23,161 nucleotides of DNA. It comes from Syntrophaceae bacterium UBA6255 (GTDB lineage Bacteria; Desulfobacterota; Syntrophia; Syntrophales; Smithellaceae). Shown here piece by piece: positions 15,566 to 23,161 of the stretch. Under the pieces are notes generated by a model, which searched no databases, had not been told where the DNA came from, and saw only the letters and a program-made list of their open reading frames with translations. Each line of letters begins with the position of its first letter. Position 1 is the first letter of the stretch. The stretch is taken from NCBI GenBank assembly GCA_002441205.1, contig DJVN01000160.1, positions 1 to 23,161 of the forward strand, in the 5' to 3' direction. The position numbers and the translations under genes are program-made.

Positions 15566-16993
15566 ATGAAAAAAGACAAAGAAAAAAGCCTGATGCAGCG
15601 CAAAATAAAATGCATTCATTTTGTCGGGATCGGCGGCATTGGTATGAGCGGGATCGCTGAAGTTCTGGTGAATCTCGGTTACAATGTGAGCGGTTCCGAT
15701 GTGCAACCATCGGATACAACAGCGCGGTTGCAAAAAATTGGCGCGAAAATCGTTATCGGGCACGCGACGGAAAATATCGGCAATGCCGATGTCGTTGTAA
15801 CGTCCACGGCGGTGAAAGAAAATAATCCGGAAGTCTTTGAAGCGCATCAAAAAAATGTTCCGGTCATTCCACGGGCGGAAATGCTGGCGGAATTGCTTAA
15901 GATGAAATTTTCAGTCGCCGTTTCAGGCAGTCACGGCAAAACCACGACCACGTCCATGATTTCAACTATCCTGGCGCAGGGAGATTTGGATCCCACCATG
16001 GTCATCGGAGGAAAACTTGCCAGTATAGGTAGCAATGCCCGCCTGGGCGATGGTGAAATTATTGTGGCGGAAGCCGACGAAAGTGACGGGTCGTTTCTGA
16101 AATTGTCGCCGACCATAGCGGTGATCACCAATATCGACAGGGAGCATCTGGATTATTATCCGGGTATTGTCGAAATTAAAGATGCGTTTCTAAAGTTTGC
16201 CAATATTGTTCCTTTCTATGGTTGCACGGTTCTTTGTAACGATAATGTTCATGTGCGGGAAATCATCCCTATGATTAAACGCCGTATGATAACTTACGGC
16301 ATTGAAACATCTGCGGATTACAGCGCAACGGATATCAGATTTACGAAAAGAAAAACCTGTTACACGTTGATTTATAAAGGCGAAAAACTTGGCAAAATTG
16401 AATTAATCGTGCCCGGCCTCTTCAATGTTTACAATTCTCTGGCTTCCATAGCGGTTGCCCGTGAATTAAATCTCGATTTAACGACGATCAAAGAGGGTTT
16501 GAAAAGCTTTTCCGGAGTGCAGCGCCGTCTGGAAATTAAGGGCAGGGTGGGTGATATAACCATTGTGGATGACTATGGTCATCATCCGACGGAAATAAAA
16601 GCGACGTTGGCTGCGATGCGGCAAATTTGGAAGGACAGATTAATCGTTGTTTTTCAGCCGCACAGATTTACCAGGACCAAGGCTCTTTTTGATGAATTTA
16701 CGAAGGCCTTCAGTGAGGTTGATATATTAATTTTAAACGATATCTACCCGGCAAGCGAGGAACCGATTGACGGAATTAATTCCGCCGTGCTTTGCGAAGC
16801 GATCAGAAAGGCGGGACAAAAACATGTGGAGTATATTCCAAACGCGGAAGCCACCGTGGAATATCTCTTAAGCACGGTCCAAGAAAAGGACACCGTTGCT
16901 ACGATCGGGGCCGGAAGTATTTATAAAATCGGTGAGACCTTTATCAAACAACTGGTGGCAAGGGCAAAAAAAAGTAATGGCCGGCAAGAATGA
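15566..16993 (+). CDS. murC: MurC, UDP-MurNAc:L-alanine ligase
   Basis: This 475-residue ligase adds the first amino acid to UDP-MurNAc. It has an N-terminal dinucleotide-like fold with GIGGIGMSGIA (21-31) and GSDVQPSD (43-50), the ATPase loop GSHGKTTTT (121-129), ADESDGSF (170-177), and the C-terminal DDYGHHPTEI (335-344) and FQPHRFTRT (363-371), all diagnostic of MurC. AAGGA stands 6 nt before the ATG. It is the first committed ligase of the stem peptide, although it comes after the later ligases in gene order. Its 3' end overlaps murB by 17 nt, consistent with coupled translation. Confidence 0.97.
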   Translation: MKKDKEKSLMQRKIKCIHFVGIGGIGMSGIAEVLVNLGYNVSGSDVQPSDTTARLQKIGAKIVIGHATENIGNADVVVTSTAVKENNPEVFEAHQKNVPVIPRAEMLAELLKMKFSVAVSGSHGKTTTTSMISTILAQGDLDPTMVIGGKLASIGSNARLGDGEIIVAEADESDGSFLKLSPTIAVITNIDREHLDYYPGIVEIKDAFLKFANIVPFYGCTVLCNDNVHVREIIPMIKRRMITYGIETSADYSATDIRFTKRKTCYTLIYKGEKLGKIELIVPGLFNVYNSLASIAVARELNLDLTTIKEGLKSFSGVQRRLEIKGRVGDITIVDDYGHHPTEIKATLAAMRQIWKDRLIVVFQPHRFTRTKALFDEFTKAFSEVDILILNDIYPASEEPIDGINSAVLCEAIRKAGQKHVEYIPNAEATVEYLLSTVQEKDTVATIGAGSIYKIGETFIKQLVARAKKSNGRQE

Positions 16994-17900
16994 AGTCAAA
17001 AAAGCGCTGAAGCATATAGTTGTCGAGAAAATACTATATGATGAACCGATGGCACGGCATACATCGCTTGCGGTCGGAGGTAATGCAGATGCTCTCATTT
17101 TTATTGAAAATGAGGATCAGCTTGCACAAGTTGTTAAGAGGCTCATAGAAAAGAAAATAAAATTTTTTCCGGCTGGAAATCTGACGAATGTTATTGTGCG
17201 GGATGGTGGATACCGGGGAGCAATATTATTGATGACGGGAATGAAAGAGATCCGTTGCGAACATACACCGGAAAACGGCGGACTGCTTTCTGCCGAGGCA
17301 GGCTCGGGACTGGCAAAAATTGTTAATCTGTCTGTGGCGGAAGAACTCACCGGTTTTGAATTTTGTTCCGGTATCCCCGGCACGATAGGCGGCGCCGTTT
17401 GGATGAACGCCGGGGCTTACGGCAGGGAAATGAGAGATATCATAGAATCGGTGACGGTACTGGATGCTGACGGAATTCGGAAAATGATGAAGAAAGAAGA
17501 AATATCCTTCAGCTATCGCAAGACATCTCTTCCGGCGGGCACCATCATAACGAAAGCCCGATTCAAACTGGACAGGGGTGAGCGCTGGAGAATTAAGGAG
17601 AAAATGAATGAAATTTTACAGTGGCGCCAGGAAAAACATCCGCTGGAGTTTCCCAGCGCGGGGTCTATCTTTAAAAATATACCCGGGCAGGCAGCCGGCA
17701 AAATGATTGAAGAGATGGGACTGAAGGGTATTACGGCGGGAGGCGCGCAAATATCTCTAAAACACGCCAACTTTATTGTTAACAGAGGGAAGGCTACTGC
17801 CGCAGATATTCTGGCACTGATTGAGCTTGTTCAATTCAGAGCCCAAAAAGAAAAAGGCGTTACACTGGAAACAGAAGTTGTGATCATTGGAGAAAATTAA
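16977..17900 (+). CDS. murB: MurB, UDP-N-acetylenolpyruvylglucosamine reductase
   Basis: This 307-residue FAD-dependent enzyme reduces UDP-GlcNAc-enolpyruvate to UDP-MurNAc with NADPH. Visible are HTSLAVGG (28-35), SGIPGTIGGAVWMNAGAYG (131-149), FSYRKTSL (178-185, Arg181), PSAGSIFKN (226-234, with the proton-donor Ser230) and LETEV (Glu298). The layout is the short type II form with PSAGSxFKN. The FAD-pyrophosphate loop reads GNLTN (67-71), where most homologues have GxG(S/T)N. The ATG at 16977 is chosen over an in-frame TTG at 16896: the longer version would read 27 more residues inside murC and adds nothing MurB-like. The gene overlaps murC by 17 nt and ftsQ by 1 nt (TAATG). Confidence 0.95.
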   Translation: MAGKNEVKKALKHIVVEKILYDEPMARHTSLAVGGNADALIFIENEDQLAQVVKRLIEKKIKFFPAGNLTNVIVRDGGYRGAILLMTGMKEIRCEHTPENGGLLSAEAGSGLAKIVNLSVAEELTGFEFCSGIPGTIGGAVWMNAGAYGREMRDIIESVTVLDADGIRKMMKKEEISFSYRKTSLPAGTIITKARFKLDRGERWRIKEKMNEILQWRQEKHPLEFPSAGSIFKNIPGQAAGKMIEEMGLKGITAGGAQISLKHANFIVNRGKATAADILALIELVQFRAQKEKGVTLETEVVIIGEN

Positions 17901-18754
17901 TGCTTGGGAAATTCATGCGGAAGAAATCAGAAATGAAAACCAAACAAAACAGGATACGACGGCGTTTAAATGGTCTATCCGATGATTTCTTTGCCGCTTC
18001 TGTATTGCTATCCGCCGCTGTGTTTTTAAGTTTTATGTTTATTTATCTGTATAGTTCTCTCATGAGTGAATCCTATTTTCAGATCAAAGAAATATCGGTG
18101 CGAGGATTGAGGGAATTAACCGAGAAAGATATTCTAACTTCGGCGAATATAAAACCAGCCCAAAACCTTCTGGCCGTGCATAAAGATGCGGTGATACGCA
18201 GGATTTGCGCGAATCAGTGGGTAGAAAATATCGATGTCGGGAAAGAATTACCCGGGAAGCTGATCTTGGACGTGAAGGAAAGAACCCCTCTTGCCTTGGT
18301 TAAAAATGCAGATGATTTTTATCTTATGGATATGAAAGGTTTTGTTTTTAAAAGATTGGGGAAAAGCGACGAAGTGGATCTCCCAATCATTACAGGAATT
18401 ACTGAAAAAGAACAAACGAAGTCGCCACTTGTTTTAGGCACTCTGGGTTTATTAAAAACGATGTCTCGTTCCGAAAAATATTCCTATCTGGGGACCATTT
18501 CCGAGATAAATGTTGATGACGTGTTCGGTCTTTCAGTGATTTTTGACAAAGGATTGTTTTTAAGACTCGGCAAAGATGGTTTTGAGAATAAACTTGAAAA
18601 ATTAAAAACAGTGCTGGCCGATCTGGAAAACAGGGGCATGAAAAATGGTTGTTTATATGTTGATATATCTGATGATTCAAAAGTTACGATCAAGCGAAAA
18701 AATATTCCTGAAAAAGTGGAAACAGACAACAAGGGCAATCATTATTTAATATAA
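17900..18754 (+). CDS. ftsQ: FtsQ, cell division protein with POTRA domain
   Basis: This 284-residue bitopic protein has a basic cytoplasmic N-terminus, a membrane helix at roughly 31-52, and a periplasmic POTRA domain (about 60-129) with FQIKEISVRGLRELTEKDIL at its start and VKERTPLALV at its end. A beta-rich region follows. FtsQ links early ring proteins to FtsL, FtsB, FtsW and FtsI. The ATG shares its A with the murB TAA stop, and GGAG lies upstream. In many proteobacteria ddl sits between murB and ftsQ; here it does not. The sequence is diverged in the second half, as usual for the family. Confidence 0.93.
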   Translation: MLGKFMRKKSEMKTKQNRIRRRLNGLSDDFFAASVLLSAAVFLSFMFIYLYSSLMSESYFQIKEISVRGLRELTEKDILTSANIKPAQNLLAVHKDAVIRRICANQWVENIDVGKELPGKLILDVKERTPLALVKNADDFYLMDMKGFVFKRLGKSDEVDLPIITGITEKEQTKSPLVLGTLGLLKTMSRSEKYSYLGTISEINVDDVFGLSVIFDKGLFLRLGKDGFENKLEKLKTVLADLENRGMKNGCLYVDISDDSKVTIKRKNIPEKVETDNKGNHYLI

Positions 18755-18785
18755 AGAAATGTATTATCATGACAAAAATCTGAAA

Positions 18786-18792
18786 AGAGGTG
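18786..18792 (+). promoter_or_regulatory. Ribosome binding site that fixes the ftsA start
   Basis: AGAGGTG lies at 18786-18792, 9 nt before the ATG at 18802. An in-frame GTG at 18790 falls inside this motif and so is unlikely to be the start. Confidence 0.65.
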
Positions 18793-18801
18793 AAAACACT
18801 G

Positions 18802-20019
18802 ATGGGAAAAAGAAGCAATGTTTTAGTGGGTCTTGATATCGGAACCACAAAAACCACTGCGATCGTTGGTGATGTTACCGAAAATGGAATTGACATCATC
18901 GGTATCGGAACATCTCAAAGCAGAGAGATGCGAAAAGGGACCGTTGTCAATATCGATAATATGGTGGAATCGATAAAAACGGCGGTGGAGGAAGCCGAGC
19001 ACATGTCCGGTTGTCGCATCAATTCTGTTTTTGTGGGAATTTCCGGCAGCCATATCAAGGGACAAAATTCTTTAAGCATTGTGTCCATTAAAGGAAGAGA
19101 AGTAGATGAAAAGGATGTGCAAAGAGTTATTGAAGCTTCCGAAGCCATCGCCATCCCCGTCGGCAGAAAAATACTGCATGTCCTTCCTCAAAGCTATGTC
19201 ATTGATGGTCAGGAAGGAATCAAGGATCCCATCGGAATGTCCGGTGTCCGATTGGAAGCAAAAGTGCATATCGTGACCGGGGCGATCTCCGCCATTCAGG
19301 ACATAGAAAAATCAGTCAATAGAGTCGGCTTGGATATTGACAGTATTGTTTTAGAGCAGCTGGCGGCAGGTGAGGCGGTGCTGAGTAAAGATGAAAAAGA
19401 ACTGGGCGTTGTTCTGGTGGATATTGGCGGTTCCAATACATCCGTAACAATCTTCTCCGAATCAAGCATCAAGCACACCGCTATATTGCCCGTCGGAGGG
19501 AATTACCTGACTTCGGATATTTCCACCGGTTTGCGAACGCCTTTGGGTGAAGCGGAGAAAATCAAGATCAAACACGGCTGCGCAATGACTTCCATGATAC
19601 CGAAGGATGAAACCATCAGGGTGCCCAGTCTGGGCGGCAGGGAGGATCGTGAAGTATCTCGTCAGATACTGGGGCGCATCGTTGAACCCAGAATGGAAGA
19701 GATTCTTAACCTTGCCTACAACGAGGTGGTCAAATTCGGTTTTGAAGATTTACTGGCCGCCGGCGTTGTTCTGACAGGCGGAACGTCTCTCTTGGAAGGT
19801 ATCAGCGAACTTGCGGAGAAAATCTTTGATATGCCGGCTCGGAAAGGCATTCCCATTAACGTGGGTGGATTGACTGATATTGCCAATTCACCGGCGCATG
19901 CGATCGGTGTGGGATTGCTTATTTATGGTCACAATCAAAACGTTTTAAGCGGAACATCAACAGGAATGTTTGGTAATATAACAAGAACCGTTAAAAAAAT
20001 GTTTTCAGAATTTTTTTGA
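18802..20019 (+). CDS. ftsA: FtsA, actin-like membrane tether of the Z ring
   Basis: This 405-residue actin-fold ATPase, from ATG 18802, links FtsZ to the membrane. It begins MGKRSNVLVGLDIGTTKTTA, with the phosphate-1 motif LDIGTTKT (11-18). The 1C subdomain lies between the actin subdomains (about 80-160). VVLVDIGGSNTSVTIF is the phosphate-2 strand, and AAGVVLTGGTSLLEGI the adenosine motif. The last ~15 residues (NITRTVKKMFSEFF) form an amphipathic helix, the expected membrane-targeting sequence. It follows ftsQ by about 47 bp and precedes ftsZ by 15 bp. Its C-terminal tail is intact, so membrane attachment is expected. Confidence 0.97.
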   Translation: MGKRSNVLVGLDIGTTKTTAIVGDVTENGIDIIGIGTSQSREMRKGTVVNIDNMVESIKTAVEEAEHMSGCRINSVFVGISGSHIKGQNSLSIVSIKGREVDEKDVQRVIEASEAIAIPVGRKILHVLPQSYVIDGQEGIKDPIGMSGVRLEAKVHIVTGAISAIQDIEKSVNRVGLDIDSIVLEQLAAGEAVLSKDEKELGVVLVDIGGSNTSVTIFSESSIKHTAILPVGGNYLTSDISTGLRTPLGEAEKIKIKHGCAMTSMIPKDETIRVPSLGGREDREVSRQILGRIVEPRMEEILNLAYNEVVKFGFEDLLAAGVVLTGGTSLLEGISELAEKIFDMPARKGIPINVGGLTDIANSPAHAIGVGLLIYGHNQNVLSGTSTGMFGNITRTVKKMFSEFF

Positions 20020-20034
20020 AAGGAAGGAGAGAAC

Positions 20035-21192
20035 ATGTTTGAATTAACTGAAGTGTGTAACGAAAATCTGGCAAAAATCAAGGTGGTTGGAGTGGGCGGC
20101 GGTGGCGGCAACGCCGTCAACACGATGATTTCGTCCTGTTTGCAGGGAGTGGATTTCATCAACGCGAATACGGATGCGCAAGCCCTTGGCGTATCCAGCG
20201 CACCGGTCAAAATTCAAATCGGAGCGCAAATAACCAAAGGTCTGGGGGCCGGTTCCGATCCGGAAATCGGCAAGCAGTCGGCCCTGGAATCCCGTGATGA
20301 AATCCGGCCTTATCTGGAAGGGGCGGACATGATTTTTATCACCGCGGGCATGGGCGGAGGAACAGGAACGGGGGCTGCTCCGGTTATCGCGGAAATCGCC
20401 CGTGAATGCAGTGTGCTGACGATTGCCGTGGTGACCAAGCCTTTCCAGTTTGAAGGCAAAAAACGCAATCTTCAGGCGGAAGAAGGCATTGCTCAATTAC
20501 GGGAAGCGGTGGATACGCTGATTGTCGTTCCCAACCAGAGACTGTTGAGTCTGGGCGGACGAAACCTGTCGCTTCTGGAAGCTTTCAAAAAAGCTGATGA
20601 CATTCTTTATCAGGCGGTCAAGGGAATATCGGATTTGATTTTGGTTCCGGGATTGATCAATCTTGATTTTGCCGATGTCAGAGCCGTTATGAGCAACATG
20701 GGCATGGCCATCATGGGCACGGGCGTGGCCAGCGGCGAAAACAGAGCGGTGGAAGCGGCGCAACGGGCTATTTCGTCTCCTCTTCTGGAAGACAATACCA
20801 TTCAGGGCGCACACGGCATTCTTCTCAATATTACCGGCGGATCGGATATGAGCCTTTACGAAGTTAACGAGGCTTCTTCCCTGATTCAGGAGGAAGCGGA
20901 TGAAGATGCCAACATAATTTTCGGCACGGTCATTGATCCCAACATGGAAGATGAGATTCGCATTACCGTCATTGCCACCGGTTTTGATGATTTTGCCAGG
21001 AAGAAAAACGAATCAGTCGGCAATGTCACGAGGTTTCGCGGATTTGGCGGGAGGGAAGACCTGTCCACGCCGACATTCATCCGCCGGGACAGAAAGCTGA
21101 ATAATGGGGATGTTGCCGTTGTAGGCCTTGGTGATGAAAATGAAAATATGGATATACAGATCCCCACTTTTTTAAGGCGTCAGGCTGACTGA
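20035..21192 (+). CDS. ftsZ: FtsZ, tubulin-like GTPase of the division ring
   Basis: This 385-residue GTPase polymerises at mid-cell. It shows VGVGGGGGNAVN (18-29), the tubulin signature GGGTGTG (107-113), the loop around VTKPFQFEGKKR (133-144), and the T7 loop GLINLDFADVRAVM (206-219), whose Asp residues complete the GTP hydrolysis site of the next subunit. The C-terminal conserved peptide ends IPTFLRRQAD, which binds FtsA and other partners. The linker between core and tail is short (about 50 residues). The ribosome site AAGGAGAGAAC before ATG 20035 is among the best in the window, consistent with FtsZ being made in larger amounts. Confidence 0.98.
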   Translation: MFELTEVCNENLAKIKVVGVGGGGGNAVNTMISSCLQGVDFINANTDAQALGVSSAPVKIQIGAQITKGLGAGSDPEIGKQSALESRDEIRPYLEGADMIFITAGMGGGTGTGAAPVIAEIARECSVLTIAVVTKPFQFEGKKRNLQAEEGIAQLREAVDTLIVVPNQRLLSLGGRNLSLLEAFKKADDILYQAVKGISDLILVPGLINLDFADVRAVMSNMGMAIMGTGVASGENRAVEAAQRAISSPLLEDNTIQGAHGILLNITGGSDMSLYEVNEASSLIQEEADEDANIIFGTVIDPNMEDEIRITVIATGFDDFARKKNESVGNVTRFRGFGGREDLSTPTFIRRDRKLNNGDVAVVGLGDENENMDIQIPTFLRRQAD

Positions 21193-21262
21193 TGGATGCG
21201 TCGAAGTTTTCAGGAATTAATGTTCATGATTTTCTTTTTTACGTATAGGCCATGATAAAAAC

Positions 21263-22957
21263 ATGGATTGGAAACTGAAGAAAATATATGCAGGTCTTTT
21301 AGAGAATGAAAAGGGATATGTAAAAAAAATTTGGGGAGAATACAATACCGTTTGTCTTGCTTATCCCAATCAGTACAGAACCGGCATGGCAAATCTGGGT
21401 TTCCAAACCGTATACAAACTATTGAATGTTCAACCTTCCTTTCTTTGTGAAAGGGCATTCCTGCCTGCTTCCGGGGACGATGCCAGATTCGTCTCCGGAA
21501 CGGCGGGAATCTTCAGTCTGGAGAATCAAAAATCAATTGCCGAATTTGATATTTTAGCTTTCTCCGTATCCTTCGAAAACGATTATCCCAATATTTTAAA
21601 AATTTTGGATTCAGCGGGTATTCCCCTGCTTACGAAAGACCGTTCGGGAAAATACCCTCTGGTTATTGGCGGCGGCATTTCTCTGACTCTTAACCCGGAG
21701 CCGCTGGCTGGTTTTTTTGATTTGTTTATTCTCGGAGAAGCAGAAGAAGTATTGCCGCACTTTTGCCGCTGTTTTGAAGAAGCGCGCCGTCTTGGTCATG
21801 ATCGCAGTAAATTTTTAAAAGATGCGCAAAAACAAGCAAATAATATTTATGTGCCCAGTCTTTATGAAGCAAGTTATTCTAATGATCGTAAGATTCGGTC
21901 AGTAAAGCCTCTAGAGACGGGATTGCCGGAAAGAATAAAAATCAAACCACCAAAAGATATCAATCTTTTTTCTACAGAAGAGGTTATCAGCGCATCTGAA
22001 ACCGAAATGGAAGATATGTTTCTGGTGGAAGTCAACAGAGGATGTGCCAGAAGATGCCGTTTTTGCGCGGCCAGTTTTGTTTATCGTCCGGTCCGTTTCC
22101 GTAGCCGATTGGAAATTATCGAGTCTATTGACCGTGGGTTGAAAATAAAAAATAAAATCGGACTTGTTGGAACAGCCGTATCCGATCATCCCGAACTAGG
22201 GCGTATCTGTGAATACATCATGAATAAAGGGGCCCAAGCGGGGTTGGGGTCTTTGCGCATAGACCGCATCAATGAAGAGATGGTGGATCGGATAAAAGCC
22301 AGCGGCATCGAGACGATAGCGCTGGCGCCGGAGGCTGGCAGCCAGAGAATGCGGGATGTTCTGCGCAAAGGCATAACAGAAGAGGATATTATTAATGCTG
22401 TTGAGATACTGGCGGGAAAAGAAATACCCAATATACGGCTTTATTTTATGATTGGACTTCCCGGGGAAGAAGAAAAGGATATAGACGCCATTATCGAGCT
22501 TACAAAAAAAATTCAGCATTGTATCATCAGTAAGTTCGAAGGTAAGAAAAAGTTCCGGCGCATTACCCTGAGTGTCAATCAATTTATTCCCAAGCCGGCA
22601 ACCCCTTTCCAGTGGTGTCCACTGGATGATGTCAGTATTGCCGGTAAAAAAATTAAAAAGATTGAGAATGCTTTTCGGCGTGACAAACAGATCAAGGTTA
22701 TCCACGATGTTCCCAAATGGAATTATGTGCAGGCGCTGCTTTCTCTGGGTGACCGCCGCGTGGGAGAAATATTGCTGGCTGTAAATCGCCTGGAGGGAAA
22801 TTGGGCGCGGGTCCTTAAAGAAGTGAATATCAATCCCGATTTCTACGTTTACCGCCAGAAAAATTTTGATGAAATTCTGCCGTGGGACATCATTGATCTG
22901 GGTGTTTCTAAAAAAGCACTTATCAGCGAGTACGAAAAAGCAATGAAGGAAATTTGA
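21263..22957 (+). CDS. Radical SAM protein with N-terminal B12-binding-like domain, function unknown
   Basis: This 564-residue protein has an N-terminal region resembling cobalamin-binding folds (AYPNQYRTGMANLG at 33-46, LVIGGGISLTLNPEPLAG at 133-150, FILGEAEEVL at 155-164) and a radical SAM core with CARRCRFC (Cys261, Cys265, Cys268, spacing C-x3-C-x2-C). Further core strands include ETIALAPEAGSQRMR (about 350-364), RLYFMIGLPGEE, and the region ending LSVNQFIPKPATPFQW. The four-iron cluster and SAM cleavage are expected; the substrate is unknown. Genes of this type sit beside rRNA, tRNA or division genes in several phyla, so location alone does not assign a role. It lies 70 bp after ftsZ, in the same direction, with a weak ribosome site. 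Confidence 0.9.
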   Translation: MDWKLKKIYAGLLENEKGYVKKIWGEYNTVCLAYPNQYRTGMANLGFQTVYKLLNVQPSFLCERAFLPASGDDARFVSGTAGIFSLENQKSIAEFDILAFSVSFENDYPNILKILDSAGIPLLTKDRSGKYPLVIGGGISLTLNPEPLAGFFDLFILGEAEEVLPHFCRCFEEARRLGHDRSKFLKDAQKQANNIYVPSLYEASYSNDRKIRSVKPLETGLPERIKIKPPKDINLFSTEEVISASETEMEDMFLVEVNRGCARRCRFCAASFVYRPVRFRSRLEIIESIDRGLKIKNKIGLVGTAVSDHPELGRICEYIMNKGAQAGLGSLRIDRINEEMVDRIKASGIETIALAPEAGSQRMRDVLRKGITEEDIINAVEILAGKEIPNIRLYFMIGLPGEEEKDIDAIIELTKKIQHCIISKFEGKKKFRRITLSVNQFIPKPATPFQWCPLDDVSIAGKKIKKIENAFRRDKQIKVIHDVPKWNYVQALLSLGDRRVGEILLAVNRLEGNWARVLKEVNINPDFYVYRQKNFDEILPWDIIDLGVSKKALISEYEKAMKEI

Positions 22958-23138
22958 TTTGAAAAAGATTTTGATTGCAACTTTCACCTACCTTAGTTTC
23001 AAGTACAGACTATTCTTAGAAGTATTGATTACAAATTATAATCCTCATAGTCCAGTGATACACATTTGATTATAAAAGCAATATGTTTACTTTGGTTATT
23101 AGTGGGGTCAAGATGTTTCCATTTTAATAATATTATTT
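22958..23138. other. AT-rich intergenic segment without a convincing gene
   Basis: About 180 bp between the radical SAM stop and the tRNA 3' end. It contains a 36-codon TTG-started frame (22959-23069, beginning MKKILIATFTYL), an exact 12-bp palindrome AATAATATTATT at 23126-23137, and GTGGGGTCAAGATG at 23102-23115. No clear GC-rich terminator hairpin is visible. Base composition is visibly lower in G+C than the coding part. Confidence 0.6.
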
Positions 23139-23161
23139 TGGTGGAGATGAGGGGGATCGAA
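23139..23161 (-). tRNA. tRNA gene 3' end, probably tRNA-Ala (truncated by window edge)
   Basis: The complement reads TTCGATC (T-loop, positions 54-60), CCCCT (T-stem), CATCTCC (acceptor 3' strand), discriminator A, then an encoded CCA: 7+5+7+1+3 = 23 nt, an exact fit to tRNA 3' geometry. Position 70 is T, which would make the G3:U70 pair of tRNA-Ala if position 3 is G; A73 also fits Ala. If position 3 is A, a tRNA such as Tyr remains possible. The rest of the gene, including the anticodon, lies outside the window. Confidence 0.8.

Noticed and set aside
16896..16976. Longer murB beginning at TTG
   Set aside because: The added 27 residues lie inside murC, match no MurB N-terminus and have no ribosome site; ATG 16977 is used instead.
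22955..22957. TGA at the end of the radical SAM gene as a selenocysteine codon, considered because selB is present
   Set aside because: Reading on gives only about 15 residues before TAG, with no known motif, and no SECIS-like hairpin is evident downstream.
22196..22987. 263-codon open frame on the minus strand
   Set aside because: It lies almost entirely antisense to the radical SAM gene, whose motifs and codon use are convincing; the antisense protein shows no recognisable family.
1..23161. CRISPR arrays, insertion sequences, prophage or defence genes
   Set aside because: No spaced direct repeats, transposase motifs or phage-type proteins are visible; nearly all DNA is accounted for by conserved housekeeping genes.

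Overview
This window is a near-complete division and cell wall (dcw) cluster from a Gram-negative bacterium. Left to right it holds a truncated fdhD and a selB on the minus strand, then on the plus strand ruvX, mltG, mraZ, rsmH, ftsL, ftsI, murE, murF, mraY, murD, ftsW, murG, murC, murB, ftsQ, ftsA, ftsZ and a B12-type radical SAM gene. At the right edge is the 3' end of a tRNA gene on the minus strand. A syntrophic or sulfate-reducing type Desulfobacterota (former Deltaproteobacteria) is the best guess. The support is a meso-diaminopimelate-type MurE, an FtsI with a C-terminal PASTA domain, an FtsZ tail of the IPTFLRRQAD kind, an FtsA with an amphipathic tail, selenocysteine and formate dehydrogenase maturation genes, and G+C in the low-to-mid 40s by eye. 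This is inference; no species can be named.

Region 1 (1-2194, minus strand): selB is followed by fdhD with an ATGA stop/start overlap. One encodes the selenocysteine elongation factor, the other the sulfurtransferase that activates formate dehydrogenase, so a selenocysteine-containing formate dehydrogenase probably lies nearby outside the window. A plausible sigma70 promoter for selB lies in the 140-bp divergent gap.

Region 2 (2341-3937): ruvX (16S rRNA processing nuclease/Holliday junction resolvase family) and mltG (peptidoglycan terminase) precede the dcw operon. A 205-bp AT-rich gap follows, with a textbook promoter (TTGACA, 17 bp, TATAGT) and three GTGG direct repeats at an exact 10-bp period just before mraZ. 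These repeats look like the autoregulatory MraZ operator.

Region 3 (4146-21192): fifteen genes run in one direction with gaps of -17 to about +40 bp, clearly one transcription unit or a set of overlapping ones. The products build UDP-MurNAc-pentapeptide (MurB, MurC, MurD, MurE, MurF), make lipid I and II (MraY, MurG), polymerise and crosslink septal peptidoglycan (FtsW, FtsI), and form the division ring (FtsZ, FtsA, FtsQ, FtsL). No ddl lies between murB and ftsQ, although many proteobacterial clusters carry it there.

Region 4 (21263-23161): a radical SAM gene of unknown function, then about 180 bp of AT-rich sequence without a convincing gene, then the tRNA fragment (probably tRNA-Ala).

The window is mostly ordinary, highly conserved housekeeping DNA. 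I found no CRISPR array, prophage, toxin-antitoxin pair or defence system. The most informative non-coding items are the MraZ operator and the tRNA end.
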